DNA of 27,497 nt from Hemicentrotus pulcherrimus (GCA_003118195.1 BEXV01003159.1:5771-33267), one strand, 5' to 3'; shown: positions 1 through 9,137, numbered from the stretch's first letter. Program-made: numbers and translations. The notes: generated by a model not told the origin, from the sequence alone.

Positions 1-344
1 TTCAATTAAACCATTGATTAAACTAGTACCCAGAAAAAACGAAACTGAGAATTATCAATGTTTTATCATAACTTAATCACAATTATCATAAATAAATAAC
101 ACATATTTGTAAAGCTTAGATTCTTCTCTTTTATTTGAAGCAACTCATATGATGCATATTTCAAGCATGAGTGATTAAAAGCAATTTGATGAAAGGAATG
201 GAAGTGATAATGTCATCTTTATTCCACAAATTTCATCATTTTCAACTAAACTGGTAATGAAGCTATTCACTATATAGGTCGCCAATCCATTCTTGTTCAC
301 CACAAAGACAAGGAGAGTAACCTAAAATTGCTTCTTCAACTTAC
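1..344 (-). other. Intron, no further exon seen
   Basis: AT-rich intron sequence following the donor at 343-344. No stretch reads as the expected next helical-domain exon (LLKD-like start), so it is outside the window. I see no repeat structure here. Confidence 0.7.
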
Positions 345-439
345 CAGTATAGGTATTGTGCGATTCGAATGCTACTAAGGGCCCGCTCAATGAGAAAGCT
401 AGCCAAGGCCGAGTCATGGTAGCTCTCGTACTTCAGTGC
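345..439 (-). CDS. PIK3C2: PIK3C2 exon, residues 1149-1179, last exon in the window
   Basis: Acceptor CTTTTTTGTAG|, donor CTATACTG|GTAAGTTG; 95 bases, 31 codons plus TG of a split Trp. The peptide ALKYESYHDSALASFLIERA then RIAQYLYW matches ALKYECYLDSPLVRFLLKRA then RVTHYFFW of human PIK3C2B. The next exon, expected to begin with LLKD-like residues, lies left of position 1. Confidence 0.96.
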
Positions 440-1198
440 CTACAAAAAAGGACGGAAAAGAGTATTTTGATATATAAAACAGCTCCATATACAATTAACA
501 ACTAAAAAATCCACACCCTTACAAAGTTTTGTAATTTGTCAAGTATGTGAAGAAGAAAAAATGTCAAAATTTATGCTTCTTGAGAATGTGACATATTAAA
601 GCTTACATCTAAAAGTATTCAACAAAGGCCTTATTCAACCAGTCCACCCTTCATTCTTGAGTTATGAAAAATATACACACACAATTTGAACTGGCTTATT
701 GCTAGTGGTCAATCCTTGTGCTATGATATATGTGTCCTACACGTTGAGTCCACCGTTGTAAATGAGAACAATTTGGGTAAAATGATCTTCATCTGCCCAT
801 GTGCAGATGGTATCTACTAAATGGCTAATTGCTAGTCTTCCTCCCTAGTACATTGCATTCTTTGAGGTATGATAATAATAATAGATCACATTTATAACGC
901 GCCTAATACATTGTTTCTAGGTGCTGTGGTGCTGTTGTCACAGCAGCCATTATAAAGTGAAGCGATGTTCTTACACAAAAGAAAAGCCGGGACGACAGCA
1001 CCACAAATACACAACATTATTCAGTACAAATTACAGTATGTTACACTAAGTTACCTTACAAAATCAAAATTACAGTTTGTTACAAATAAATGAATAAATC
1101 AACTTAATCTAAGTTAAATTGTGCGAAAGATAACTTATTTCATGACCAATAGTAGTACAACATCATTTATTTATTTGACATGTTTAGAGAAGACAAAA
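440..1198. other. Intron sequence with weak repeat traces
   Basis: Left part of the intron between the exons at 345-439 and 2200-2293. A 7-bp inverted pair (CATCTGC/GCAGATG) sits near 790-810. The stretch near 868-940 (runs of TAA, then TTTATAACGCGCCTAATACA) resembles the GCGC-containing tail of a dispersed repeat, with a weakly similar stretch near 22207-22290. No gene is visible. Confidence 0.45.
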
Positions 1199-1284
1199 TT
1201 ATGGTATGGATTTAAACAGATGGGTTTTTAACATTACTTTGAAAGTGGATGTAGAAGGAGCATTTTGAATGTAGGACGGGAGGC

Positions 1285-1699
1285 AAATATTTTTTTTACA
1301 CGCTAGCCTGGCCAGTTTCGCCGTAATACACGTAAAAGTGCGCTGGTGGTAAAGCCTTCATGTAGGCATGCACTACCGCAGTTTAACTTTGTTGCTCTAG
1401 CTGAACGTTCGTTCGTTCGTGTCTTCTTAGATCAAGATTAATGTAAAGTTCCTCAATTAAATTAATATAAATTAATATAAATTAAGTTTTTGAATTCCAT
1501 CGCCCGATGCCTACGATGGCCGTCTCATTTAAATTAAAAGGGCCAGCTATGTCTTCATCTGATGATTGTCAAGCATGATGTTCATGTATAGCTCTATGAT
1601 CATCATGCACCTCGCATATAGGCTGCTAGACTAATAATAGTTGTTTCCATGGTGTTTATCATAGAAATGGCCAGGCTAGCGTGTAAAAAAAAATTGCGC
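1285..1699. mobile_element. 415-bp non-autonomous DNA element with 11-bp target-site duplication
   Basis: Inverted ends read about TTTTTTTTACACGCTAGCC on the left (1290-1308) and its complement on the right (1668-1699). Both flanks carry GGACGGGAGGC (1274-1284 and 1700-1710). Removing the element and one copy restores the LINE reading frame, so the duplication is a true insertion footprint. Target duplications of 9-11 bp are typical of Mutator-like elements, but no transposase is present and the assignment is a guess. Confidence 0.75.
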
Positions 1700-1800
1700 G
1701 GACGGGAGGCTATTCCACAACTGGTGTGTAGCTACAGAAAGTGCTCTATCAACGTATCTTGTTTTCACACGAGGGCCAGGAATTAGTTGAAAGTGAGAGA

Positions 1801-1993
1801 AAGTTGAAGCACGTAACCTGGAGGAGGGGGGTTTGGATTTAACGATAGTGTGACCACCATTGCAGTGATGATTACAAAAGCTCACAGTATGAACCANAAG
1901 TTGAAGCACGTAACCTGGAGGAGGGGGGTTTGGATTTAACGATAGTGTGACCACCATTGCAGTGATGATTACAAAAGCTCACAGTATAAACCA
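1801..1993. repeat. 96-bp tandem duplication around a single N
   Basis: Positions 1801-1896 and 1898-1993 are identical except for one base (G at 1891, A at 1988), separated only by the N at 1897. An unmerged overlap of two contig ends, or of two haplotypes, explains this better than a real duplication. Confidence 0.9.
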
Positions 1994-2199
1994 ATACTTG
2001 TGTGCCTTGAGCAGAGGCTAGCTCCGTCAGTCTCTGGCTATGTCTGAAGTAGCTAAAGTGCAGAGCCTTGTATGTAGTATGCAGTCAGCCTAGTCTTACA
2101 GAGCAGACACTGTTTAAAAAAGCGACTGACAAGTGTAAGTGCATTGAAATTAACAACATCACTCCAGGAGAATGTTGATCAGAGAATGTTTGGGCTTAC

Positions 2200-2293
2200 T
2201 TGAACGAGCTGTGGCAAGTAATCGCAGAGTTCATCATCCTCTAAGGGTTGGATCCACTCGACGGCCTTTGACCTCACATGCTGGTCAGCAAAC
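2200..2293 (-). CDS. PIK3C2: PIK3C2 exon, residues 1117-1148, helical domain
   Basis: Acceptor TTTGACCTAG|, donor GTTCAA|GTAAGC; 94 bases, leaving phase 0. The peptide [14 protein letters not shown] then [15 protein letters not shown] matches FPDQEVRRMAVQWI then [15 protein letters not shown] of human PIK3C2B, a hallmark of PIK domains. Too short for an ORF list; supported by homology and phase. Confidence 0.97.
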
Positions 2294-2589
2294 CTAGGTC
2301 AAACATACAAAGGTCAAATAATGAATTTAATACATGTGTACGTACCTGACAACCTTCAACAGCAAAAGTTAGGAATCTCTCAAGGCAAAACTAGGAATAC
2401 AGTCTATTTTGTATACTCATCACACAGAATATTTCAGAAAAAGAGAGGAATCTAGGGTTCAAAACAGTAGCTTGAAGACCAAAATATAGGAATCATTCCT
2501 CCATGATAGGAATATTTTTTTTTTGCTGGATTATTTTATGCATGGTAAGGAGCTATGAAGATGACGGAGGGTGAAGGGCCTAGACCTAC

Positions 2590-2778
2590 CTGGGATGAAG
2601 TAGCTGGAGGGCATCTAAGGGGTCCAGAGGAATCCATTCCTCCATCAGTGCATATATATCAGCCAGACACGCCCAATCCCAGCTGGCAGCTACCTGTAGC
2701 ACACGCGCTAGAGCCCAGCTGATACGGGTACAGAAGTGACGCTTGTTCCACAGAAAAGTAGCATCATCCTCCCTCAGG
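2590..2778 (-). CDS. PIK3C2: PIK3C2 exon, residues 1054-1116, helical (PIK) domain
   Basis: Acceptor TTTTTTACCAG|, donor CATCCCAG|GTAGGT; 189 bases, phase 2 in and out. ATFLWNKRHFC matches KRLWEKRYYC, and VAASWDWACLADIYALMEEW then LDALQLL matches LASAPSWEWACLPDIYVLLKQW then QDALGLL of human PIK3C2B. This is the clearest family match in the window. Confidence 0.97.
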
Positions 2779-2824
2779 CTGGTAAAAAAAATATCAAAGC
2801 AGTTGATTGATATTAAAAGGCATT

Positions 2825-3060
2825 GTTTAACAATGTTAAATCTGAGATGCATGGCCCTATGTTTATCAGTCTCTGTGATGTGGTGTAATATTGAAGCCCT
2901 AAACAATTGTGCTTCAAAATGATCATGAAGTGCCTCAAAAAAGTAAAACAAGTTGAGTGACAGGTTTTTACCATACTCATTTTCCTGAATAGACTGTAGT
3001 GTTATAAAATCAAAATTTGAAATTTCAATTTCTAATCATAGACATCTCGATAATCAGACA
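2825..3060 (+). repeat. Dispersed repeat family A, copy 1
   Basis: This segment, starting GTTTAACAATGTTAAAT, aligns in the same orientation with 8886-9137; shared runs include GGTGTAATATTGAAGCCCTA and AATGATCATGAAGTGCCTCA. The ORFs over both copies are incidental. The copy lies immediately beyond the acceptor of the exon at 2590-2778. Confidence 0.8.
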
Positions 3061-3100
3061 AATATTTAATTTTAAAGCTACAAATGGCTCCCCATAACTT

Positions 3101-3150
3101 CTAAGTCCAACTTAGGGATAAGTTCAACTTAGGATCTTTGTGAAACACCT
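3101..3150. repeat. Fragment related to the inverted ends of the 3412-3673 element
   Basis: TAAGTCCAACTTAGG and ATCTTTGTGAAACACC resemble the right end of the element at 3412-3673 (TAAGTCCAACTTAGG then CTTTGGGAAACATCC). Probably a solo end of the same family. Confidence 0.55.
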
Positions 3151-3192
3151 TCCTGAATATTCGACAAGAATAAAGTCTTGTATGTAACTTAC

Positions 3193-3338
3193 GGAGATAG
3201 CGAGTCTTTCTTGAGGATACCATGAAGTCGATACTGTTCATGCTCCTCCAGAGCTGTGAAGCTGGTGGGTCGGTTGACTGCTTTCTTAGGCTCGATGGGA
3301 GGGAAGATCACTACTTTCTTGAAAGTTGAGAAGTCAAC
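3193..3338 (-). CDS. PIK3C2: PIK3C2 exon, residues 1006-1053, C2 to helical domain junction
   Basis: Acceptor TATTTCTTAG|, donor CTATCTCC|GTAAGT; 146 bases, phase 0 in and phase 2 out. The exon begins VDFSTFKKVVIFPP, matching VDFPTSAFDIKFTSPP at the end of the C2 domain, and ends EQYRLHGILKKDSLS, matching QRKLKDIMQKESLYWL, the start of the helical domain. Confidence 0.93.
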
Positions 3339-3395
3339 CTAAGAAATAAATCATTGGATACAAACACCATGTAAGAAAAAAAGCGTCAAGACCAG

Positions 3396-3673
3396 GGAGG
3401 GGGGGGGGGGGGTTTCACATACTAAGATCAACGTAGTTAGGACTTAAACTGTGGCAGGCCGTTAATGCCAGTAGTCCCTCTAACCATTCCTGGCATTGGT
3501 TTCTCAAGGTACGTACAAATCTACAGAATGTACCATTTTTGATAGTTCATTATTGAAATATAATCTAAAGATCATAATTGAGAGAGACCAATGCTGAGAG
3601 CAACCAGTAACGTGAATGGCCTGCCATAGTTTAAGTCCAACTTAGGTCGATCTTAGTCTTTGGGAAACATCCC
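3396..3673. mobile_element. Short inverted-repeat (MITE-like) element next to a G run
   Basis: The left arm (about 3412-3460: TTTCACATACTAAGATCAAC, then GACTTAAACTGTGGCAGGCC) is complementary, with gaps, to the right arm (about 3617-3673). Arms are roughly 85% alike over 40 bases. An uninterrupted G run (about 3399-3412) abuts the left arm. It sits in the intron between the exons at 3193-3338 and 4123-4231. The rest of that intron (3674-4122) shows only short C, CT and AT runs. Confidence 0.65.
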
Positions 3674-4122
3674 CCAGTTTCTTTCCTTAGAATAGGAATA
3701 TTCAGGGACTCTGTGGTTACAGCAGTATGAACTTGGAGATCACAGGTTCATTATTTCTTCTGCATGCTTGTTCCAGAATAAAGCCAGAATTATCAACTAG
3801 CTTGAGTTAAGACAATAATTAAAAGTCCATCCTTCTCTATTATCAGTATTATTCTATGTATAACATAAACCTGTTTAGTCCTACATTGAATCTTTTTATT
3901 GAATATTATCAATACTATCAATACTAAGAAAGATAACAAACAGTCCTTTTCAGGACTACCCCCCCCCCAAGAAAGATTACCAAGTCAGAGTCCTTTTCAG
4001 GAGTCCTCAATCCTCTCTCTCTCTCACACATGGTGCACCCGCAAGCCTACTGTATTATCAATACTTATGTAAATTTAATATAGTATTATTGTATAGTATT
4101 TAACTATAATTGTCTAACCCAC

Positions 4123-4231
4123 CTGTAGAATAGCACTGTTTGGACTGAGCAGGTTGGAGGCACATGTCCCGATGGGGTTTGCCCGACTCTCCGGCCATAG
4201 TCCTAGCAGCTGACTGCCTGTCAGGAGAACA
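4123..4231 (-). CDS. PIK3C2: PIK3C2 exon, residues 969-1005, C2 domain end
   Basis: Acceptor TTTCTGTGCAG|, donor CTACAG|GTGGGT; 109 bases, leaving phase 0. The peptide SVLLTGSQLLGLWPESRANP then NSAILQ matches VLTCGRKLLGLWPATQENPS and DSVILQ of human PIK3C2B. The ORF at 4100-4315 covers this exon in another frame and is not coding. Confidence 0.94.
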
Positions 4232-4813
4232 CTGCACAGAAAAGATGGGATTAAAGAATAAGATGAGGGAAAAGATACAGGAATCTGAATCATGAGACCA
4301 TTTGTTAAAATACATGGTAATATTTTTAGGGAATAGGATGGCAGATTTAAAAGAAAATACTGGTGAAAACCTTGTTATTTTTTATGTGAGATATAGAAAA
4401 GTGAGAAATATTTTATAATTGTCATGACAAAATGAAAATATTACTGGTGCTGTCGCAGAATCTCTCAACTATACGTATACAAGGTCAGCTACACAAAAAC
4501 ATTTACAAAAGCCTTGTTTTACTTGACCTTTGTTATATGACAATCACAATGTAAAAAAAAAAAAGTATGAATATCTTCCAAGTTTGTTTTTATAAACTGT
4601 GAAGATTCATACTGGCAACCAAAATAAAGAAGTTTAATCAACATCATCATCAAAAGAAATATCTAAATACTCTCATCATTTTAGAATGAAATGAAATATA
4701 ATCTATTTATCTTTATTTTGGCCATATTCAACATCACCATCACCACTACAACCACAACCACCACCACCATTAACATCACTGTATTATCATCATCACCAAA
4801 GCGGTAAAATTAC
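4232..4813. repeat. Intron with CAN-rich simple repeat
   Basis: About 4640-4660 and 4728-4798 are imperfect CAT/CAC/CAA triplet repeats on the plus strand; the rest is AT-rich intron. No gene or mobile element is recognised. Confidence 0.7.
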
Positions 4814-4948
4814 CTTCTAAAGTTGAAGAGCGGGACAGCTACCCATCCCAGCACCGTCCTCTCACCACTGTTTAAATCCACTCCACACAACGTCAAACAG
4901 ATTCTAGCTTCCCTGGGCAATCTACTGATAGGAATTGGTAGCTCCACA
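4814..4948 (-). CDS. PIK3C2: PIK3C2 exon, residues 924-968, C2 domain
   Basis: Acceptor CCTGTTTCAG|, donor TTAGAAG|GTAATT; 135 bases, phase 2 in and out. The peptide VELPIPISRLPREARICLTL then VLGWVAVPLFNFR matches ICFPVQVNRLPRETLLCATL and ALGWVTTPLFNFR of human PIK3C2B. The insert between the two strands is short (CGVDLNSGERT), shorter than in the vertebrate proteins. The plus-strand ORF at 4823-5008 is a shadow. Confidence 0.95.
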
Positions 4949-5532
4949 CTGAAACAGGTAAGAGAAATTAAGACAATTATATCAATACAAAATCCTCAAC
5001 AAATGTAGAGTACTGGGTATGTTATCTGTCTGGATCGTCAGGGTGCTAACTCTTTATCCTTAGTAAATGAACATGTGTAGAGTACAATATCGGTCTGCAG
5101 GCAAGGATGCTAACTCTGTGTTAAAGTATTTGAGTTAATACCCTTTAAAGAAATTACTGGAACCAAATATTCACATTTATATGAAAACAACATAAGTCTA
5201 TGATTCCTTTCAAAGAATGTGTACATTCCCTGTTTCAGTGAGTGGTCTACGGCTGATTTCGATTTGATGATCATAGTATTATTAAACTGGTATTCCAATG
5301 ATCTGAGAGTATAGGAATTTCACATACAGAGATGTTCTTTGTTGTTGCTGTTTGTTCTATCAAATTATTGTTTGTACACGTAGCTCATATTTTGTAGCAA
5401 GAACCCTGATGTATAGACAACCTGTTTTTGAAGAAACTAAATAACGCCATTAAATAATGTTTGAGTTTTGGCTGCCCGACCTATTAGCTGCTGCTAAAAA
5501 CTTTTAATAGAAGTATGACATGAATGACTTAC
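4949..5532. other. Intron, nothing recognised
   Basis: Intron between the exons at 4814-4948 and 5533-5655. Two short, roughly similar stretches (near 5005-5055 and 5075-5118, both with ATGTAGAGTAC or GATGCTAACTCT) suggest a small local duplication. The ORF at 5110-5298 has no recognisable content. Confidence 0.5.
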
Positions 5533-5655
5533 TCTTCATGCCAAGTGACCTTGTCAAAGAATCCATTTGAAATCTTGGAGGGCCATGTCTCAACCTGGGT
5601 GTGGAGAGGCTGTCCACCGTAAAATACCTGACAGGTTACTGCAAACATGTCATGA
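5533..5655 (-). CDS. PIK3C2: PIK3C2 exon, residues 883-923, C2 domain
   Basis: Acceptor CATCTGCTCAG| at 5656, donor GAAGA|GTAAGTC; 123 bases, phase 2 in and phase 2 out. The peptide HDMFAVTCQVFYGGQPLH then ISNGFFDKVTWHE aligns with YEDFYLSCSLSHGGKELC and YLFHLIVWDQ of human PIK3C2B. A second acceptor-like CTGTCAG inside the exon (5628-5634) would break the phase and was rejected. A decayed duplicate of part of this exon lies in the intron just upstream (5764-5820). Confidence 0.92.
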
Positions 5656-5763
5656 CTGAGCAGATGAATAAAAGAAAAAGGCCATTGTTAACTTCATAGA
5701 GACAGATACAAGACAGGGACAAACAGACAAAGATAGAGAAAGCTTTTTTTCCTAGGTGTGTTA

Positions 5764-5820
5764 GAGTGCCATATCTAAACCTGGGTGTGGAGAAGCTGTC
5801 CACCATAAAACACCTGACAG
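5764..5820 (-). pseudogene. Decayed partial duplicate of the adjacent C2-domain exon
   Basis: These 57 bases match 5578-5634 of the PIK3C2 exon at 5533-5655 at 51 of 57 positions, same strand. On the minus strand the copy reads VFYGGQLLHTQV followed by a TAG stop where the real exon has VFYGGQPLHTQVE. It lacks the exon's true acceptor, its first residues and its donor half, so it cannot act as an exon. The match stops at the internal CTGTCAG. Confidence 0.85.
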
Positions 5821-5881
5821 ATAAAAAGCTGATCAAATATGGTTTGGCAATGATTCTGAATTCTCTTCTGAAGAGCTAGTA

Positions 5882-6184
5882 CAGCGGAACCTCGTTATAA
5901 AGAAAACTGTTAAAACAAAACTATCACAGGACAAACTGTCTGCCCTACTTCTATATTTGTCTCCAGACCAATATATTTCATACCAGGCCCAGAAGAAGAT
6001 TTTTTGATTTGGGCCCTTTGTAAAAATTTGAAATCTAAGGGTTCCACACCTAATATATTTTAAGCACCCATTTGTCCCACCCACCTGTTAGTGTCAAGCT
6101 CTGGCCTTAATATGATAAGCTTTCTTTGAATATTGGAAGGAAATTCCTTGGAAACAGGGACTTTGTTATAACAGGGTTCCACTG
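5882..6184. mobile_element. 303-bp pogo/Tigger-like non-autonomous element
   Basis: The left end CAGCGGAACCTCGTTATAA (5882-5900) and the complement of the right end CAGTGGAACCCTGTTATAA (ending 6184) match at 16 of 19 bases. CAG termini with CTCGTTATAA are typical of pogo/Tigger elements as I recall them. A TA precedes the left end after one base shift but no intact TA duplication is visible. No transposase remains. Confidence 0.6.
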
Positions 6185-6236
6185 CATTATAATTTCTATC
6201 CAGTCAACCTCAATGTGATGAAGGATCTTTTCTTAC

Positions 6237-6580
6237 GCATTCTTCCACTGCAGGGGAAGCCGATGCGCCGATGCAATCTTGACTCTCAAGCACTGTCCCA
6301 TGGTGGTGATGTCTTCCAGCCCCGCCTCGATGGTCCCCATCTTAGAGGCCACGCCCGGCGATAGCTCCGGTCCTAGGTCCGTATCGAAGGCCTGGCAGTA
6401 GATATCAACAAGCTGAAGCACAGCATCGGTCAGTCGTTCCAGGGCAAGGAGAGGGGAGTGACCGGTCTGGAGGATCTTGACCGCCATAGTGACGCTGTTA
6501 GATTCTACCGAGGCCAGAGTAGCACAGATTGCCTTGACAGTCTGGACAAGGGGACCCACGTAAGGTTGATGTGCCTTGGC
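6237..6580 (-). CDS. PIK3C2: PIK3C2 exon, residues 769-882, linker and first strand of the C2 domain
   Basis: Acceptor GTCCTTTCAG|, donor AATGC|GTAAGA; 344 bases, 114 codons plus two bases. The segment LVQTVKAICATLASVE matches VVQSVKAICNALAAVE of human PIK3C2B, and LTDAVLQLVDIYCQAFDTDL matches LTAAILDLVELYCNTFNADF. The exon closes with LRVKIASAHRLPLQWKN, the first strand of the C2 domain (human AFTVYATHRIPIIWA). The overlapping plus-strand ORF is a shadow. Confidence 0.95.
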
Positions 6581-6942
6581 CTGAAAGGACAAGAATGGAA
6601 TTACCTTATTAGTACTGTACATACTTGCCAACCCTGCACAGCATAATTTAGGAAGTTCTGAAGGCAAAATTAGGAATACAGTGTGTTTGGTACACTTTCT
6701 ACACAGAGGTTTTCAGAAAAGTTTATGGCATTAGTTTGAAGACCCCCAAAATAGGAATTGTTAGCAGCAATTTAAGTACATGGAAGCTAAACTGGGTTTT
6801 TTTAAAGCCAGAAGGGCAACTCTGTTTAAAAAGTATATACACTATATATATATATAATTCATATCTTTCTGATTCTAAACTGTCGGCATAACCCTTGAAA
6901 GAGGTACACAATTCATCTGAGGTGTTGCATCTATTTGCAATT

Positions 6943-7202
6943 ACTAAAGGGCAGGGGTGATAGTGAGCACTTTTTTTTTTCCCTCAACCATGCCCCCCCT
7001 TGAGTAAAAAAAAAAGAAAGGGGGGGGGAATGGCATCTAACAACCCCCCCCCCCCCTCCCTTTGAGTAAGAAAATTTGGGGGAAATAGGGAAGAATAGAG
7101 AAATTAAGAGAAAAATCAGGAAATCGTGATAAAATAGGGAAGAAGAAAAAAAATAATTGGGAAACCGATTTAAATTGAGTAAATATCAGGCATGCTAAAG
7201 GG
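6943..7202 (+). repeat. Dispersed repeat family B, copy 1 (with C runs)
   Basis: Contains GATAGTGAGC, a long C run, CTTTGAGTAAGAAAAT, A-rich 'AGGAAA' text and GATTTAAATTGAGTAAATAT before ATCAGGC. The same order occurs at 12345-12512. Shared polymers make part of the match weak, but the ends agree. Confidence 0.7.
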
Positions 7203-7299
7203 ATATACACTGTAGACCAGCCTTTGTTTTGTTTTCATCATTAAAGAGCATTTTTAGTGAACTATCTTATTGATTATTGATGGATGATTATTGTTCTAC

Positions 7300-7352
7300 C
7301 CGACTGCTAAGAAAGCATATATGTACATTGTATATGCTTGTAAGTAAAGCAA
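7300..7352 (-). mobile_element. Truncated tRNA-derived SINE, 3' end only
   Basis: CGACTGCTAAGAAAGCATAT and TGCTTGTAAGTAAAGC match the 3' half of the SINE at 10415-10616 in the same orientation (CTGACTGCTAAGAAAGTATG, then CTTGTAAGTAAGC). Confidence 0.6.
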
Positions 7353-7482
7353 AAGGAAACCCGCCAGCTTGATATTTAACCGGAAACAGACAACAGCCCC
7401 CTTTTTGTCATAAAAGCTGATACTAAAATGTAATTTGGACAACTCATTATAAGTTTTTTAGACTGAAGGTCTGCAGACATAC

Positions 7483-7549
7483 CTCAACTGCTTTCTTGAG
7501 TTTCTCTGACTCTGTGGTGAATGCATCCATCAAGACGTTGATTCCCATC
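7483..7549 (-). CDS. PIK3C2: PIK3C2 exon, residues 746-768
   Basis: Acceptor TATCTATCAG|, donor GTTGAG|GTATGT; 67 bases. The first base completes a split Lys codon and 22 codons follow, leaving phase 0. The peptide MGINVLMDAFTTESEKLKKA matches the region of human PIK3C2B that reads LLFDTYHNEVDAFL, just before the conserved VKAIC segment. Too short to appear as an ORF; supported by splice sites, phase and position. Confidence 0.88.
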
Positions 7550-7677
7550 CTGATAGATAAAGAAGATTAGAGATTATTGATTGTACATTGTAAAAATATA
7601 ACAATAATTAGATTGACTTATATACAGCAAGTACTATATCAACGTACTTTACTGCGCTGTGATGAAAACAAAATTCT

Positions 7678-8282
7678 TAAAGGGAAAGCCAACCCAAATA
7701 GACAACTAATCTAAAGGAAAGCAGAAAATCTGAGAAGCAAACTGTTAAGTTTCAATCAAATCTGCCTTACTATAAGAAAGTTATGAATTTTTGAAATGTG
7801 TAATCACTATACATGTATTTACGTATGGGCTCTTCAAATTGGCTGAACATGTCAATATGGTATAGTGCCGGACTGCTTTTCCATCTGTTCCAACATATAA
7901 AATGACCCAAAAAAATATAACAATCTAAAATTCACTGCTCAGGAGGGTCTATTCTTTATAGGGGATGCACATGTACATGTATAACAATATGCTATCTACA
8001 ATAAATTTGAGTAGTGCCCCAAGGGAGAAGGAACTTAAGAGAAAAACAGAAAGTAATAATATTTTTGTACACAGCTAATGGGAGAGTTATCGAAGTCCTT
8101 CATCACAATCCACTGACCAAACTACCAACTTGAGATTCGCATAGACTTCGAGATCTCAGATTTCAAACATTCATAACTTCCTTACTATTGGTCTGATTCA
8201 TTTCAAACTTTTGCCATTCTGTTTCTGTTATTTTTCTGCTTTCATACAAATTGACTGATTACAAGGCTTGGATTGCCCTTTA
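7678..8282. mobile_element. 605-bp MITE with about 120-bp diverged inverted ends (TAAAGGG termini)
   Basis: The left end TAAAGGGAAAGCCAA and the complement of the right end TAAAGGGCAATCCAA begin long inverted arms; both then carry GAAAGCAGAAAA and AAGTTATGAATTTTTGAAAT-like stretches. Arms are about 120 bases with many gaps. The termini imply a TA or TTAA target duplication. A single arm of the same family is at 25945-26060. It lies in the intron between the exons at 7483-7549 and 8698-8777. Confidence 0.75.
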
Positions 8283-8697
8283 GCAGTGCCACTTTAATAC
8301 ATACACACAATTGAAAAAATGCTCCTGAAAACAAGTGTGTCTTCAACAAAACTTTGAAGACAGCAACAGATTAAGTTTGTCTTATTATTATACATTATAA
8401 TTATTGAGTGTATTAAACACTTAAAGGGATGATGAAGTTTCAACTTTTTTGATAAAGCACAGAGATACATGTAGGAGGTAGCCTAGCAAAATGGAGTGGC
8501 ACAAAAAGACTTGTCCATAACACACACTGCATAATTGTTGAATATCATAATTTTATCACACAGAGGTAGAACCACATTGTTATGATATGGAGCTGGTAAA
8601 TGCATATACCGTACCAGCTACATGAAGCTTGGTGTTAGCTAATGTTAGCTCTCCCTCGTTCCCTCCCTCTGACTTTCTAATAGAATACTGTACTCAC

Positions 8698-8777
8698 TTT
8701 GATACTGATGTAGTAACAGGCCTGTCAAAGAGGTTTGAGAATGTACTCATCCCCACATCACCATTATCATCAGTACT
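8698..8777 (-). CDS. PIK3C2: PIK3C2 exon, residues 720-745, linker after the Ras-binding domain
   Basis: This small exon was found by looking for the piece missing between the two neighbouring exons. Acceptor GCTACAG| and a perfect donor |GTGAGT bound 80 bases, 26 codons plus two bases; the phase fits both sides. The peptide (STDDNGDVGMSTFSNLFDRP then VTTSVS) aligns with VNDDQSPSTLNYLVHLQERPVKQ of human PIK3C2B. It lies in a stretch crowded with repeats. The plus-strand ORF at 8629-8844 is its antisense shadow. Confidence 0.85.
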
Positions 8778-8821
8778 CTGTAGCATAGAATCAGCATCAA
8801 ATATAGATTTTACAATATTGT

Positions 8822-8898
8822 ACATTGTTAAACGAAAGCTTTAAACGATGTATAAAGCTTTCGTTTAAACATCGTTTAAAGCTTTCGTTTAACAATGT
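8822..8898. repeat. Perfect 29-bp inverted repeat with 19-base loop
   Basis: Arms 8822-8850 and 8870-8898 are exact complements built on AACGAAAGCTTTAAACGATG. The loop repeats AAAGCTTTCGTTTAAA, so the unit occurs three times, twice direct and once inverted. The right arm runs straight into dispersed family A, copy 2. Confidence 0.9.
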
Positions 8899-9137
8899 TA
8901 AATATGAGTGCATTGCCCCACGTGTTATCAGTATCTGTGATATGGTGTAATATTGAAGCCCTAAAAATATTGCACTTCAAAATGATCATGAAGTGCCTCA
9001 AAGAAGTAAAAATCTTTGAGTGACCGGTTTGACCATACTCATTTTCCCAAATAGACTGTAGGATTATTAAAAACGTTAGGTAAAAAAAAAAAATAATAAT
9101 TGATTTCCAATCACAAATATCTTGATAATCAGATAGG
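8886..9137 (+). repeat. Dispersed repeat family A, copy 2
   Basis: Aligned with 2825-3060 in the same orientation over about 240 bases, with shared ATGATCATGAAGTGCCTCAA and CATACTCATTTTCC. The minus-strand ORF at 8876-9160 lies wholly within it and has no recognisable protein features. Confidence 0.8.

Larger units (their letters stand above)
1199..1993 (-). mobile_element. LINE reverse-transcriptase C-terminal relic, interrupted by a DNA element
   Basis: On the minus strand, residues RYVDRALSVATHQLWNSLP (from 1797 down to 1700) fit the conserved 'GDRAFSVAAPKLWNSLP' end of CR1/L2-like LINE reverse transcriptases. The reading continues on the far side of an insertion (1285-1699) as LPSYIQNAPSTSTFKVMLKT, then HLFKSIP and a TAA at 1201-1199. 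Only the C-terminal tail remains. It lies in an intron, in the same orientation as PIK3C2. A 96-bp part of it is repeated around an N (1801-1993). Confidence 0.8.

Noticed and set aside
5628..5634. Internal acceptor CTGTCAG as the 5' edge of the C2 exon
   Set aside because: It would break the reading phase from the previous exon and remove HDMFAVTCQ, which matches the family.
8629..8844. Plus-strand ORF of 71 codons
   Set aside because: It is antisense to the PIK3C2 exon at 8698-8777, whose splice sites and phase fit.
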